A stretch of DNA of 64,000 nt from CAIWHR01 sp963709525 (GCA_963709525.1 CAVPXB010000014.1:220319-284318), one strand, 5' to 3'; shown: positions 26,779 through 36,428, counted from the first letter of the stretch. Numbers and translations: made by a program. Notes: a model not told the origin generated them from the sequence alone.

Positions 26779-29688
26779 ATGGCCAGCCCACCCCTCCACG
26801 ATCCGCTCGGCCCCCCCCTGCACGGCCCGGGGTCCGAGGTGCGCACGACCACCTGCTACATGTGCGCCTGCCGCTGCGGCATCCGCGTCCATCTGCAGGA
26901 CGGCGAAGTCCGCTACATCGACGGCAACCCCGACCACCCGCTGAACAAGGGCATCATCTGCGCCAAAGGCGGCTCCGGGATCATGAAGCAGAAGTCCCCG
27001 GCGCGCCTCACCAAACCGCTCGTCCGCCGACCCGGGAGCGAGCGCGGCGCCAACGACTTCATCGAGGCAACCTGGGACGAGGCCTTCGCTCTGCTCGAGA
27101 CCCGGTTGCGACGGCTGCGCGCCACCGACCCCAAACGCTTCGCGCTGTTCACCGGCCGCGACCAGATGCAGGCGCTGACCGGACTGTTCGCGCGCCAGTT
27201 CGGCACGCCGAACTACGCCGCGCACGGCGGCTTCTGCTCGGTGAACATGGCCGCCGGGATGATCTACACCATCGGCGGGTCGTTCTGGGAGTTCGGCGGC
27301 CCCGACCTCGATCGCGCCCGGCTGTTCGTGATGATCGGCACCGCCGAAGACCACCACTCGAACCCGCTGAAGGCGGCGCTCGGCGACTTCAAGCGCGCCG
27401 GCGGCCGCCTCATCGCCATCAATCCCATCCGCACCGGTTACGCGGCCATCGCCGACGAATGGGTGCCGATCAGGCCGGGCACCGACGGCGCACTGCTGCT
27501 CGCGATCATCCACGAGATCGTCCGTCTCGGACTCTACGACCGTCCTTTCCTCGCCCGCTACACCAACGCCGGGCAATTGGTGAACCAGGATCCGCAGAGC
27601 GCGGACTTCGGCCTCATGGCACGCAACGCCGACGGCGACGTCGTCAATCCGCTGCGGCCGCACAATTTCCTGTGGTGGGACCGCCACGGTCAACGGCCGG
27701 TGGCCGATCACGCGGAGGGTGCCGACCCCGCCCTCTTCGGTTCGTTCGCGCTGCCCGACGGCACGCCGGTCAAGCCCGCTTTCCAGCTGCTGGCCGAGCG
27801 CGTGGAGAGCCAGACGCCGGAGTGGGCCGCGGCGATCACCGGCATTCCCGCCGCGACCATCCGCCGCCTCGCGCACGAGATCGGCGTCGCCGCCCGCGAC
27901 CACACGATCGAGCTGCCGATCGCCTGGACCGACTGGTGGGGCGAGAAACACGACACGGTGACCGGCAACCCGGTCGCATTCCACGCCATGCGCGGCCTCG
28001 CCGCGCACTCCAACGGCTTCCAGACGATTCGCGCGCTGGCGATCCTGATGTCGCTGCTGGGCACCATCGATCGGCCCGGAGGATTCCGCCACCGCGCGCC
28101 GTACCCGCGCGCGGTCCCGCCCAACGCCCGCCCGCCCAAGGGCCCGCAGGCGGTGAAGCCGAACACGCCGCTCGACGGCGCGCCGCTGGGCTGGCCGGAG
28201 AGCCCCGACGACCTCTTCGTCGACGAGCACGGCGAGCCGGTGCGCATCGACAAGGGCTTCTCGTGGGAGCACCCGCTGTCGGCGCATGGGCTGATGCACA
28301 ACGTGATCACCAACGCCTGGCGCGGCGACCCTTACCCGATCGACACGCTGCTGCTGTTCATGGCCAACATGGCCTGGAACTCCAGCATGAACACCGCCGC
28401 CGTGCGGCAGATGCTCACCGACCGCGACGGGCACGGCGAGTACAGGATTCCATTCATCGCCGTCTGCGACGCCTTTCAGTCGGAGACGACGGCCTTCGCC
28501 GACCTCATCCTGCCCGACACCACCTACCTCGAGCGCCACGACGCGATGTCGCTGCTCGACCGGCCGATCTCCGAGTTCGAGGGGCCGGTCGACTCGGTCC
28601 GCGTGCCGGTCGTGCCGCCGACGGGCGACTGCAAGCCGTTCCAGGAAGTGCTGATCGAGCTCGCGAGCCGGCTGGGATTCCCCGCGTTCGTCAATGCCGA
28701 CGGCACGCGCAAGTACCGCGACTACCCGGACTTCGTCGTCCGCTACGAAACCGCGCCGGGCTCCGGCATCGGTTTCCTGGCCGGCTGGCGCGGCAAGGAC
28801 GGCGAGAAATCGCTGCGCGGCGAGCCCAACCCGAAGCAGTGGGAGATGTACGCGCAGAACAACTGCGTGTTCCAGCATCACCTGCCGCCGGCGCTGCAGT
28901 ACATGCGCAACTGGAACCGCGACTACCTCTCGTGGGCGCGCGAGATGGGACTGCGCCGCGATTTCGACCCCATCGTCATCCATCTCTATTCGGAGTTCCT
29001 GCAGCGCTTCCGCCTGGCAGCGCAGGGCAAGCGTCCGGGGCGGCAACCGCCGGAACACCTGCGCGGGCGGGTCGAGGAGTTCTTCGATCCGCTGCCGTTC
29101 TGGTACGAGCCGCTCGAGTCGCGGCAAACGGATACCGCGCGCTACCCCTTGCACGCGGTGACGCAGCGGCCGATGGCGATGTACCACTCCTGGGACTCTC
29201 AGAACGCGTGGCTGCGCCAGATCCACGCGCACAACTACCTGATGGTGAACTCCCGCACCGCGCAGGCCGCCGGCATCGCCGACGGCGCGTGGATGTGGGT
29301 CGAGTCGCAATGGGGCAAGCTGCGCTGCATGTGCCGGCACTCCGAAGCGGTCGAGCCGGGCACCGTGTGGACGTGGAACGCCATCGGCAAGGCGGCGGGC
29401 GCCTGGAATCTCGATCCCGGCGCCAACGAATCGCAGAAGGGCTTTTTGCTCAACCACCTCATCTCCGAGGAGTTGAGCGGCCCCGATGGCAAGCGACGGA
29501 TGTCGAATTCCGATCCGGTCACCGGCCAGGCCGCCTGGTACGACGTCCGGGTGCGCATCTCTCCGGCGGCAGCCGGCGAGCCCGAAGTCACCTCGCCGCA
29601 GTTCGGGCCACTGACGCCGCTTCCCGGCCAGGTCGGCACGCGCGCCTCGTGGCTCGCGTTTTTCGCCGGCGGCAAGGGGCGACCATGA
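26779..29688 (+). CDS. soeA: SoeA, molybdopterin subunit of cytosolic-facing sulfite dehydrogenase
   Basis: A 969-residue molybdopterin oxidoreductase of the SoeA/PhsA group. The N-terminal [4Fe-4S] site is TTCYMCACRCGIRV with a later ICAKGG. A possible molybdenum ligand region is HGGFCSVNMAAG, and the C-terminal cofactor domain contains HNYLMVNSRTAQAAGI. There is no Tat leader, as expected for SoeA, which works on the cytoplasmic face and oxidises sulfite to sulfate. It starts 2 bp after the SUMT stop and soeB follows after 55 bp. Substrate assignment depends on the rDsr context; related enzymes reduce polysulfide or thiosulfate. Confidence 0.88.
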   Translation: MASPPLHDPLGPPLHGPGSEVRTTTCYMCACRCGIRVHLQDGEVRYIDGNPDHPLNKGIICAKGGSGIMKQKSPARLTKPLVRRPGSERGANDFIEATWDEAFALLETRLRRLRATDPKRFALFTGRDQMQALTGLFARQFGTPNYAAHGGFCSVNMAAGMIYTIGGSFWEFGGPDLDRARLFVMIGTAEDHHSNPLKAALGDFKRAGGRLIAINPIRTGYAAIADEWVPIRPGTDGALLLAIIHEIVRLGLYDRPFLARYTNAGQLVNQDPQSADFGLMARNADGDVVNPLRPHNFLWWDRHGQRPVADHAEGADPALFGSFALPDGTPVKPAFQLLAERVESQTPEWAAAITGIPAATIRRLAHEIGVAARDHTIELPIAWTDWWGEKHDTVTGNPVAFHAMRGLAAHSNGFQTIRALAILMSLLGTIDRPGGFRHRAPYPRAVPPNARPPKGPQAVKPNTPLDGAPLGWPESPDDLFVDEHGEPVRIDKGFSWEHPLSAHGLMHNVITNAWRGDPYPIDTLLLFMANMAWNSSMNTAAVRQMLTDRDGHGEYRIPFIAVCDAFQSETTAFADLILPDTTYLERHDAMSLLDRPISEFEGPVDSVRVPVVPPTGDCKPFQEVLIELASRLGFPAFVNADGTRKYRDYPDFVVRYETAPGSGIGFLAGWRGKDGEKSLRGEPNPKQWEMYAQNNCVFQHHLPPALQYMRNWNRDYLSWAREMGLRRDFDPIVIHLYSEFLQRFRLAAQGKRPGRQPPEHLRGRVEEFFDPLPFWYEPLESRQTDTARYPLHAVTQRPMAMYHSWDSQNAWLRQIHAHNYLMVNSRTAQAAGIADGAWMWVESQWGKLRCMCRHSEAVEPGTVWTWNAIGKAAGAWNLDPGANESQKGFLLNHLISEELSGPDGKRRMSNSDPVTGQAAWYDVRVRISPAAAGEPEVTSPQFGPLTPLPGQVGTRASWLAFFAGGKGRP

Positions 29689-29743
29689 GCGAGAAGGGCC
29701 GCCCCGAGCGCGAATGCCGAAGCGCGCAGCGCGCAGGTACGTC

Positions 29744-30472
29744 ATGACGCAGCTCGCGCTGGTCATCGATCTCAATGTCTGCGTCGGCTGTCACGCCTGC
29801 GTGACCAATTGCAAGCAATGGAACACCTCGGGCGCCGCGGGGCCGCTCGCCGACCTCAATGCCTACGGCGCCGATCCGACGGGCACGTTCTTCAACCGCG
29901 TCCAGACCTTCGAGGTCGGCGAGTACCCGAACACGCAGACCGTGCATTTCCCGAAGTCGTGCCTGCACTGCGAAGACCCGCCCTGCGTCCCGGTATGCCC
30001 GACCGGCGCGAGTTACAAGCGTGCCGAGGACGGGATCGTGCTCGTCGACTACGACAAGTGCATCGGCTGCAAGTATTGCGCCTGGGCCTGTCCCTACGGC
30101 GTGCGCGAACTCGACGAAAAGCGCCGCGTGATGACCAAGTGCACGCTCTGCGTCGACCGCATCTACGACGCGAGCCTGTCCGAGCGCGACCGGCAGCCGT
30201 CGTGCGTGCTCGCCTGCCCCACCGGCGCGCGGATCTTCGGCGACATCCACGACCCGTCGTCGGAGGCCGCGACGGCGATAGGGGAACGCGGCGGCTATGC
30301 GCTGATGCCCGAGCAGGGGACGCGTCCCGCCAACCACTACCTGCCCCGGCGCAAGACCGCGCTCAAGCTGCGCGAAGAGGATCTGGTGCGCGCCGACAAC
30401 CCGCTCAAGATCGATCGCGCGCCGCCGCAACGGGATCTCCCCGGCGACGCGACCGAAGACTTCGCGACCTGA
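29744..30472 (+). CDS. soeB: SoeB iron-sulfur subunit
   Basis: A 242-residue four-cluster ferredoxin protein of the DmsB type: CVGCHACVTNCKQWN, CLHCEDPPCVPVCPTG, CIGCKYCAWACPYG and CTLCVDRI, with a final CVLACPTGA. It transfers electrons from SoeA to the membrane anchor. No signal peptide is present, consistent with the cytosolic SoeAB pair. The ATG at 29744 (MTQLALVIDLNVC) matches family starts better than an in-frame ATG 30 bp upstream. soeC begins 41 bp downstream. Confidence 0.92.
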   Translation: MTQLALVIDLNVCVGCHACVTNCKQWNTSGAAGPLADLNAYGADPTGTFFNRVQTFEVGEYPNTQTVHFPKSCLHCEDPPCVPVCPTGASYKRAEDGIVLVDYDKCIGCKYCAWACPYGVRELDEKRRVMTKCTLCVDRIYDASLSERDRQPSCVLACPTGARIFGDIHDPSSEAATAIGERGGYALMPEQGTRPANHYLPRRKTALKLREEDLVRADNPLKIDRAPPQRDLPGDATEDFAT

Positions 30473-30513
30473 GCAACGCCACCCTGCCCACCGACGCATT
30501 GCGCTGACACTCC

Positions 30514-31446
30514 ATGCATCCCGCGTTCTCCGTGTTGTTCCTCACCACGCTGCTCGGCGCCGGCCAGGGTCTCTTCCTCGCCCTCTTCGCCGCCGAGCTC
30601 GCGGGGCGGGCCGGGCTCGGTCCGTCGCCGGGGCCGGCGTTCCTCGCGGCAGGCGGCGGCATCGCGCTGCTCTTCACCGGTCTCGGACTCGTCGCCTCGG
30701 TGTTCCATCTCGGTCGACCCGAGCGCGGCTGGCGCGCGGCGTCGCGCTGGAGGACGTCGTGGCTGTCGCGCGAGGTCATCGCGCTGCCGCTGTTCATGGC
30801 CGGTGTCTTCTTCTGGACCGCCGCGCAATTCGCGCTGCCGCAACTCACTGTCGCGCTGGGTACAGCCGCCGCGATCTTCTGCCTCGCGCTCTTCCTCTGC
30901 ACGGGGATGATCTACGCCTCGCTGCGCCTGCTGCAGGAGTGGGCGACCCCGCTGACGCCGATCAACTACCTGCTGCTGGGCTGCGCTTCGGGCACGACGC
31001 TCGCCGCCGCCTGCGCGGCGCTGCAGGGTTCGCCGCTCGCGCCGACGTTTGCCGCTGCCGCGTTTGCGTTGACGCTCGCCGGCGCGATCACCCGCATCGC
31101 GTCGCTGCTGCGCAACCGGGCGCTGCGTCCGCGCACCACGGTCCAATCGGCGATCGGCGTTCGCCATCCGCGGATCCGGCAGGTGGCGCAAGGCCTGATG
31201 GGCGGCTCGTTCAACACCCGCGAGTTTTTTCATGGCGCCACGCCGCAGAAGATGCTGGCGATCAAGTGGGGATTCCTGCTGCTCGCATTCGCGCTGCCGC
31301 TCGTCCTGCTGAGCCTGACGGCAGCGTCGCCGCCGCTGCTGATCGCGACCTTCGTCATCCAGTATCTGGGCCTGCTGGCCGAGCGCTGGTATTTCTTCGC
31401 CGAAGCGAAGCACCCGCAGAACCTCTACTACCAGGCGATCTCCTGA
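30514..31446 (+). CDS. soeC: SoeC membrane anchor (DmsC type)
   Basis: A 310-residue membrane protein with about eight hydrophobic helices, typical of DmsC-like anchors. It begins MHPAFSVLFLTTLLGAGQG and contains VASVFHLGRPERGWRAASRW, a family hallmark, and ends AKHPQNLYYQAIS. It passes electrons from SoeAB to quinone. Its TGA overlaps the ATG of the TauE-like exporter by one base, so both are probably translated together, linking sulfite oxidation to sulfite export. Confidence 0.92.
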   Translation: MHPAFSVLFLTTLLGAGQGLFLALFAAELAGRAGLGPSPGPAFLAAGGGIALLFTGLGLVASVFHLGRPERGWRAASRWRTSWLSREVIALPLFMAGVFFWTAAQFALPQLTVALGTAAAIFCLALFLCTGMIYASLRLLQEWATPLTPINYLLLGCASGTTLAAACAALQGSPLAPTFAAAAFALTLAGAITRIASLLRNRALRPRTTVQSAIGVRHPRIRQVAQGLMGGSFNTREFFHGATPQKMLAIKWGFLLLAFALPLVLLSLTAASPPLLIATFVIQYLGLLAERWYFFAEAKHPQNLYYQAIS

Positions 31447-32393
31447 TGCGCCTGCGCCGATCGCCTGTCGCGACCCTGGTTCTGCTGATCGCGCTCGCGA
31501 CGGGTGCCACGGAGGCCATCGCCGCCGCCGGCATCGCGACCGCCGCGGTCGCCTGGTGGGTGTGGCCACTCGCGCTCTTCATCGTCTGCTTTCTACTCGG
31601 CATTGTCGCCATCCCCGCCGGCGTCGGCGGCGGCGTGCTGTTCGTACCCATCGTCAGCGGCTTCTTTCCCTTCCACCTCGACTTCGTCCGTGGCGCGGGC
31701 CTGCTGGTCGCGCTCGCGAGCGCGCTTGCCGCCGGCCCCAACCTGCTGAAGAGCGGGCTCGCCGACCTGCGCCTCGCCTTGCCGCTGGCGCTGCTCGCGT
31801 CGGCAAGTTCGATCGTCGGCGCGCTGCTGGGCCTTGCCCTGCCGGCGAATGTCGTGCAGACCGCGCTGGGCGCCACCATCCTGGCGATCGTCATGCTGAT
31901 GGCGCTGGCGAAGAAGTCCGAACTGCCCGACGTCGCCGCGCCCGATCGGCTGTCGGCCGCGTTGCGCATGCATGGCGTCTTCCACGACGCCGCAAGCGGT
32001 CGCGACGTGCCCTGGCAGGTGCACCGGACGCCGCTGGGACTGTTTCTGTTCAGCATCATCGGCATCCTCGCCGGCATGTTCGGTCTGGGGGCCGGCTGGG
32101 CCAACGTCCCGGCCTTGAACCTGGTGATGGGCGTGCCGCTCAAGGTTTCGGCCGGAACGTCCAGCTTCATCCTGTCGCTGGTCGATTCGGCGGCAGCGTG
32201 GGTGTACCTCAACAAGGGCGCCGTACTCGCCATCGTGGCGGTGCCCTCCGTCGTGGGCATGATGCTGGGCGCGCGCATCGGTGCCCGGCTGCTCGGCGTG
32301 ATGAAGGCATCGACGGTGCGCCGGATGGTGCTGGTGCTGCTGCTCTTCGCGGGTGTGCGCGCGCTGCTGAAGGGCCTGGGGATCTGGAGCTGA
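31446..32393 (+). CDS. TauE/SafE-family sulfite or organosulfur exporter
   Basis: A 315-residue membrane protein with the duplicated TauE/SafE layout. Glycine-rich motifs occur in each half (GIVAIPAGVGGGVLFVPIV near residue 55; GMFGLGAGWANVPALNLV near 215), surrounded by about eight helices. Members export sulfite or sulfoacetate, or import sulfur compounds. Coupling to soeC (one-base overlap) argues for getting rid of excess sulfite. A cytosolic loop of about 50 residues separates the halves. The next gene starts 4 bp later. Confidence 0.85.
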   Translation: MRLRRSPVATLVLLIALATGATEAIAAAGIATAAVAWWVWPLALFIVCFLLGIVAIPAGVGGGVLFVPIVSGFFPFHLDFVRGAGLLVALASALAAGPNLLKSGLADLRLALPLALLASASSIVGALLGLALPANVVQTALGATILAIVMLMALAKKSELPDVAAPDRLSAALRMHGVFHDAASGRDVPWQVHRTPLGLFLFSIIGILAGMFGLGAGWANVPALNLVMGVPLKVSAGTSSFILSLVDSAAAWVYLNKGAVLAIVAVPSVVGMMLGARIGARLLGVMKASTVRRMVLVLLLFAGVRALLKGLGIWS

Positions 32394-32397
32394 CGGC

Positions 32398-32823
32398 ATG
32401 ACGAGCCCGCCACGCACCGACGAACCGATGGCCGACGAGCAGTTGCGCTACGCGCGCTGGCTGGACTGGAGCGCCAAGGCGGGCCTCGCCGCACTGATAC
32501 TCGGCTTCGGCGCCTACGCGACCGGCCTGTTGCCGGCACAGATGCCCTTCGACCGGATGCCGGAACTGCTCGCCCTGCCGCTCGACCGCTATCTCGCCGC
32601 CACCGGCACGCCCACCGGTTGGGGATGGACCGCGCTGCTGGCCAAGGGCGAGTTCGCAAGCCTCGTCGGCATCGCCATGCTCGCCGGCTGCTCGGCGCTG
32701 TGCCTGCTGGCGATCATTCCGGCCTATGTGCGTCGCCGCGATACCGTCTACGCGATCGTCTGCCTCCTCGAGATCGCCGTGCTCGTCCTCGCGGCATCGG
32801 GCATCCTGACCTCGGGCCATTGA
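32398..32823 (+). CDS. Small membrane protein next to TauE-like exporter
   Basis: A 141-residue protein with three hydrophobic segments (about residues 27-46, 79-103, 116-137) and a charged N-terminus. I do not recognise a family with confidence. Small partner proteins of unknown role (such as DUF1634) are known beside TauE-type exporters and this could be a comparable partner. It starts 4 bp after the exporter gene and 7 bp before the universal stress protein gene, so it is in the same transcript. Confidence 0.65.
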   Translation: MTSPPRTDEPMADEQLRYARWLDWSAKAGLAALILGFGAYATGLLPAQMPFDRMPELLALPLDRYLAATGTPTGWGWTALLAKGEFASLVGIAMLAGCSALCLLAIIPAYVRRRDTVYAIVCLLEIAVLVLAASGILTSGH

Positions 32824-32830
32824 GCGCGCC

Positions 32831-33664
32831 GTGACCGATCATCCCTTCGCGCGCATCCTGCTCGCGACCGAGCACACCGAGTTCGATGCCGGCGCCGAGC
32901 GGGTCGCGTTCGAACTCGCCCGGCGCTGCGGCGTCCCGCTCGCCGTGGTCGTCCCCATCGAGAGCAACCCCGAGTTCGAGGCCGCCGCGCCCGTACGCGC
33001 GCTGAGCGTCGAGCACGCGGTGTATGCCAGGAGCGAGGAACTGCGCGCCGCGGCGCGCGCCGCGGCTGTCACCATCGACATTCACGTCCGTCGCGGCGAA
33101 GAACCCTATCGTGAAATCGTCGCCGAGGCACGCGCCCGCGGGACGGACCTGATCGTCGCCCGCCGTCGAGGCAAGCGCGGATTCCTCGCGCGGATGATGG
33201 TCGGCGAGATGATCGGCAACGTGGTCCGCGAAGCGCCGTGCAGCGTGCTGCTGGTTGCGCGCGCGTGCCGGATGTGGACGACGCGAATCCTGGTGGCCGT
33301 CGACGATTCGGCCTCGGCCGCCGCTGTCGTCGCCATGGCGGGCCGGGTGGCGACCGGCTGCGGGCTGCCGCTCACCATCGCCAGCGTCGTGGTGCACGAT
33401 ACCCGGTCGGCACGGTCGAAGGCCGACTCCGCGGTCGCCGGCGCGCTGCAGGCGATTCGCGCCACGGGTCGGGAAACCGAAGGCCGCGTCGCCGTCGGGC
33501 CTGCGGCCGAGTGCATCGCGGCCATCGCACGGGAAACCAGCGCCGATCTCATCATCGTCGGGCGCGGCGGTGGCCATTCGTCGTTCACGCGGCTGGTATT
33601 CGGCAGCACCGCGAAGAGGATTGCGGGACTCGCCGATTGCCCGGTGTTGCTGGTCGGTCCGTGA
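32831..33664 (+). CDS. Tandem universal stress protein (UspA type)
   Basis: A 277-residue protein with two Usp domains. The first ends IVARRRGKRGFLARMMVGEM and the second LIIVGRGGGHSSFTRLVFGS. The second has the ATP-binding glycine pattern G-x2-G-x9-G-S/T, while the first is more divergent. It is a cytosolic protein, usually stress- or energy-linked. The start is GTG at 32831, 7 bp after the preceding gene. It ends the soe-tauE operon. The SQR-like gene converges 9 bp away without a visible terminator hairpin. Confidence 0.88.
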   Translation: MTDHPFARILLATEHTEFDAGAERVAFELARRCGVPLAVVVPIESNPEFEAAAPVRALSVEHAVYARSEELRAAARAAAVTIDIHVRRGEEPYREIVAEARARGTDLIVARRRGKRGFLARMMVGEMIGNVVREAPCSVLLVARACRMWTTRILVAVDDSASAAAVVAMAGRVATGCGLPLTIASVVVHDTRSARSKADSAVAGALQAIRATGRETEGRVAVGPAAECIAAIARETSADLIIVGRGGGHSSFTRLVFGSTAKRIAGLADCPVLLVGP

Positions 33665-33673
33665 ATGGAGGCG

Positions 33674-34951
33674 TCAGCCGCCTGACGGGGAGTGTGCGCG
33701 CGCAGCCAGCACCTCCATGCGCTTGCCGCGCGTGCTCATCCGCGAACCCACCAGCGGAATGGAGCGGCCGGGCAGCAGCATGTGCCAGTAGATCGGCTTG
33801 AAGGCGAGCTTGCCGAGGTGGTTCAGCCGTGACTCGCCCAGCAGCGTCATCGGGCCGATCAGCGGCAGCGGAAACTTGCCCGGCACCGGCTGGACGTCGT
33901 AGTTGAAGTCCACCAGGATCGCCTTGCCGAAGCCGGTCTCGATGAAGCAGTTGGTGTGGCCGTCGGCCAGCGGCTCCGACGCCTCGCCGGCGATCTCCCG
34001 CAGCAGGTTGTGCACGACGACCTCGGCCTGGAAGTGCGCGACCGAGCCGGCTTTCGAGGTCGGCACGTTGGTATTGTCGCCGAGCAGGAACACGCGCTCG
34101 GCGTTCTTCGACTTCAAAGTGTGCTTGTCGGTCAGCCCGAAGCCGAGCCCGTCGCCGAGGCCGGCCTCGTCGATCAGATCCGAGCCTTCGTGCGGGGGGA
34201 TCGTGACCAGCAGGTCGTAGGACAAGGTCTTGCCATTGGCGGAGGCAACCGCCCTGTCGGCGACGGCGGCCAATGGCGCATCCGCCACCACCTCGACGCC
34301 CTTGCCGACCAGCATGCCGGTCAGCATCTCGTTGCAGATCGGTTTGGTGAACGCGCCGTCCAACGGCGTCATCAAGGTCAGTTTGGTGCGCGAGCGGATG
34401 CCCCGGTGGGTCAGGTATTCATCGACCAGGCAGACGAATTCCAGCGGCGCCACCGGGCATTTGATCGGCATCTCGGCGATGTCGACCACGAGGTCGCCAC
34501 CGTCGAATTTCTCCAGCGCCGCGGCGAGCTTCAATGCGCTGTCGGGCGTGTAGAAGCCGTGCGCGCGCGTGCCCCAGCGCTCGGGCAGTCCGTCGATCGC
34601 GTCGACCAGCGTGCGGCAACCGAGCGCCAGCACCAGCCAGTCATAGCCGTGGCTGCCCTTGTCGGTTGTCACCGTGCGCGCCTTCGCGTCGATCGCAGTG
34701 ATGGTTTCGCACAGGTACTCGACGCCGGCGCCGATGAAGTCCTTGTTCGGCCGCTGGATGTCGGCCAGCGTGCGGTAGCCCGGCTTGCGAAACGGAAGGA
34801 ACAGGAGCCCTGGCTGGTAGGTGTGCAGAGGCGAATGGCCGATCAGCCGCACATCGACCTGCACGCCCCTGCGCCGCGCCTGCCTGCTGAGAAGATTGGA
34901 TACGACCAATCCGCCGGTGCCATCACCCAGAACGAGCACGTTGACTGCCAT
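33674..34951 (-). CDS. Sulfide:quinone oxidoreductase-like flavoprotein
   Basis: A 425-residue NDH-2/SQR-type flavoprotein. The FAD site is at the N-terminus (VLVLGDGTGGLVVSNLLSR), and a second nucleotide-type segment and the C-terminal FAD contact (VFLLGDNTNVPTSKAGSVAH) follow. Cysteines lie in MPIKCPVAPLEF (near residue 162) and TNCFIETGFG (near 348), where SQR has its redox pair. The C-terminus is amphipathic and could sit on the membrane. It would oxidise sulfide with quinone, feeding sulfur to the Dsr route. GGAGA precedes the ATG. Other flavoprotein roles within the family remain possible. Confidence 0.8.
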   Translation of the reverse strand: MAVNVLVLGDGTGGLVVSNLLSRQARRRGVQVDVRLIGHSPLHTYQPGLLFLPFRKPGYRTLADIQRPNKDFIGAGVEYLCETITAIDAKARTVTTDKGSHGYDWLVLALGCRTLVDAIDGLPERWGTRAHGFYTPDSALKLAAALEKFDGGDLVVDIAEMPIKCPVAPLEFVCLVDEYLTHRGIRSRTKLTLMTPLDGAFTKPICNEMLTGMLVGKGVEVVADAPLAAVADRAVASANGKTLSYDLLVTIPPHEGSDLIDEAGLGDGLGFGLTDKHTLKSKNAERVFLLGDNTNVPTSKAGSVAHFQAEVVVHNLLREIAGEASEPLADGHTNCFIETGFGKAILVDFNYDVQPVPGKFPLPLIGPMTLLGESRLNHLGKLAFKPIYWHMLLPGRSIPLVGSRMSTRGKRMEVLAARAHSPSGG

Positions 34952-35027
34952 TGGCGTTTCTCCGTTTGCTCCGAACCCCGCATCGCCGCAATGCCACCTT
35001 GCGGCGGTTGGTCGCGTCGACGCTGCG

Positions 35028-35675
35028 CTACCAGAGGACCTGCACCCGCCCGCCCTCGATCCGGTGCGGCAGCAGCGTCAGTGGCGCATCCCCGTTCGCC
35101 ACGCAACGTCCGGACTCGATGTCGAAGGCCCACCCGTGCTTGGGGCAGGTGAGGCGCGTCCCCTCCAGCGCCAGGTGCGGGATGTCGGTCGACTGGTGCG
35201 GGCAGAGGCTGTCGTAGACCTTCACCGTCGCGCCGCCGCGGAAAACGAAGAGCCCGCGTCCGTCGCAGCTCGCGCGCACCGCGCTGCCGTCGATCAGCGC
35301 CCCCTCGGCAATCACGTCGTGCCAGACCGGATCGGGTTTGGCGTCCGGCGCGTCGCCGGCGAGCCGATCCAGCGCGAATTCCGGCAGGTTCATTTTCAGG
35401 ATCACGTCCACGGCCCAGACGATCCTGGCCAGCCCGAGCGCGGGGAACGCCATCAGCAGCGCATCGACGATCTCATCGGCGGAAGCACCCTCGCGCAACG
35501 CGCGCTTCAGATATTGGCGCAGGCCGTTCTCCGTCTGCGCGTGAACCTTGGTGATGACCGAGATCAGGTTGCGCGTCTTGGGGTCGAGGTGTTTGCCGGC
35601 GCCCTTGAGAAAGCCGAAATAGGCGGCCATCTCCCGCGGACGCGCCTTGACGAGATAGGTGAGTGCATCGCTCAT
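35028..35675 (-). CDS. CMD (AhpD-like) and Rieske domain fusion protein
   Basis: A 215-residue protein with two domains. Residues about 10-95 resemble carboxymuconolactone decarboxylase/AhpD-like helical proteins (KTRNLISVITKVHAQTENGL; GASADEIVDALLMAFPALG), but lack the CxxC active site. Residues about 110-215 form a Rieske [2Fe-2S] domain with CPHQSTDIP and CPKHGWAFD (near residues 157 and 177). No signal or membrane helix. It lies 76 bp upstream of the SQR-like gene in the same direction and could exchange electrons with it, which is inference. The ATG at 35675 follows an AGGG-type site. Confidence 0.8.
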   Translation of the reverse strand: MSDALTYLVKARPREMAAYFGFLKGAGKHLDPKTRNLISVITKVHAQTENGLRQYLKRALREGASADEIVDALLMAFPALGLARIVWAVDVILKMNLPEFALDRLAGDAPDAKPDPVWHDVIAEGALIDGSAVRASCDGRGLFVFRGGATVKVYDSLCPHQSTDIPHLALEGTRLTCPKHGWAFDIESGRCVANGDAPLTLLPHRIEGGRVQVLW

Positions 35676-35776
35676 CGAACAACCCTTCCGGGACTTGGTT
35701 TCCGCTGCGCGGGGAGCCGACATTCTAGGGCGTGAACGCCGATACCGGAAGGTCGGCGGACCTGATCACGCGGAGT

Positions 35777-36355
35777 TCAACGAAAAATCCGTTCGGCCGA
35801 CTCGCGGCGCAGTTGCTGCGACTGCGCTTCGATCGTGGCAACGATGTCGGTCGCACCTTCGGCGGCGCTCAAATGCGGACCGAGTGCCTTGTAGAAATCC
35901 CGTTCCGCCGCAGTCAGCCGGTTGAGAACGAGCAGGTAGTCGGTCCGGCTGCGGTAGGTCGCACGGACCAAGGAGTCGAAGCTGTCGCCATCCGCGACCA
36001 GCAGGCCCGTGTAGTAGTCGGCGAGGGCGCTCACCCAGGCCGCGCAGGGCTCCTGCAGCGCCTGCGGAAGGCGGGATTCGCGAACCACCGCATCGACGTC
36101 CGGCCGCGCGTTCGTCTCCACGGCGTGGAACGCCGCATCCATCGCCCGCCGGCGAGTGGTCATGAACTCTTCGTCGAACGCGATGCGACCACGCTTGTAC
36201 GTCTGCATGCGGTAAACGAAATACAACAGGAGAATCGGGATGAGCACCATCCAGAAGCTGACCTTGGGCTTCTCGAGCACGGACGCCCCGATCGCATTGG
36301 CGAAGGCAAGTTCGCGCTCCAGGACGATGTCCTTCTTTTGCGCCAAGGCCTTCAT
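35777..36355 (-). CDS. Single-helix membrane protein near the YeiH-type exporter
   Basis: A 192-residue protein. A charged N-terminal helix is followed by one clear membrane span (residues about 33-50, VSFWMVLIPILLLYFVYRM) and a helical cytosolic domain of about 140 residues rich in Arg, Glu and Ala. I do not recognise the family. It is third in a minus-strand set with the YeiH-type exporter (36724-38482) and a 96-residue membrane protein (36429-36719), 73 bp behind the latter. It could be an accessory or regulatory part of that transporter. Confidence 0.65.
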   Translation of the reverse strand: MKALAQKKDIVLERELAFANAIGASVLEKPKVSFWMVLIPILLLYFVYRMQTYKRGRIAFDEEFMTTRRRAMDAAFHAVETNARPDVDAVVRESRLPQALQEPCAAWVSALADYYTGLLVADGDSFDSLVRATYRSRTDYLLVLNRLTAAERDFYKALGPHLSAAEGATDIVATIEAQSQQLRRESAERIFR

Positions 36356-36428
36356 GGTCGGCCGCGTGCCAGGATGGGAAAGCGGTGGCCGGTTGTGCGC
36401 CGCGGGTCGGCATCGTGCTCCATGCCGG

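Noticed and set aside
26497..29775. A long minus-strand open frame (about 1090 codons) across soeA
   Set aside because: Same antisense effect. The plus strand encodes a clear molybdopterin oxidoreductase through the whole interval.
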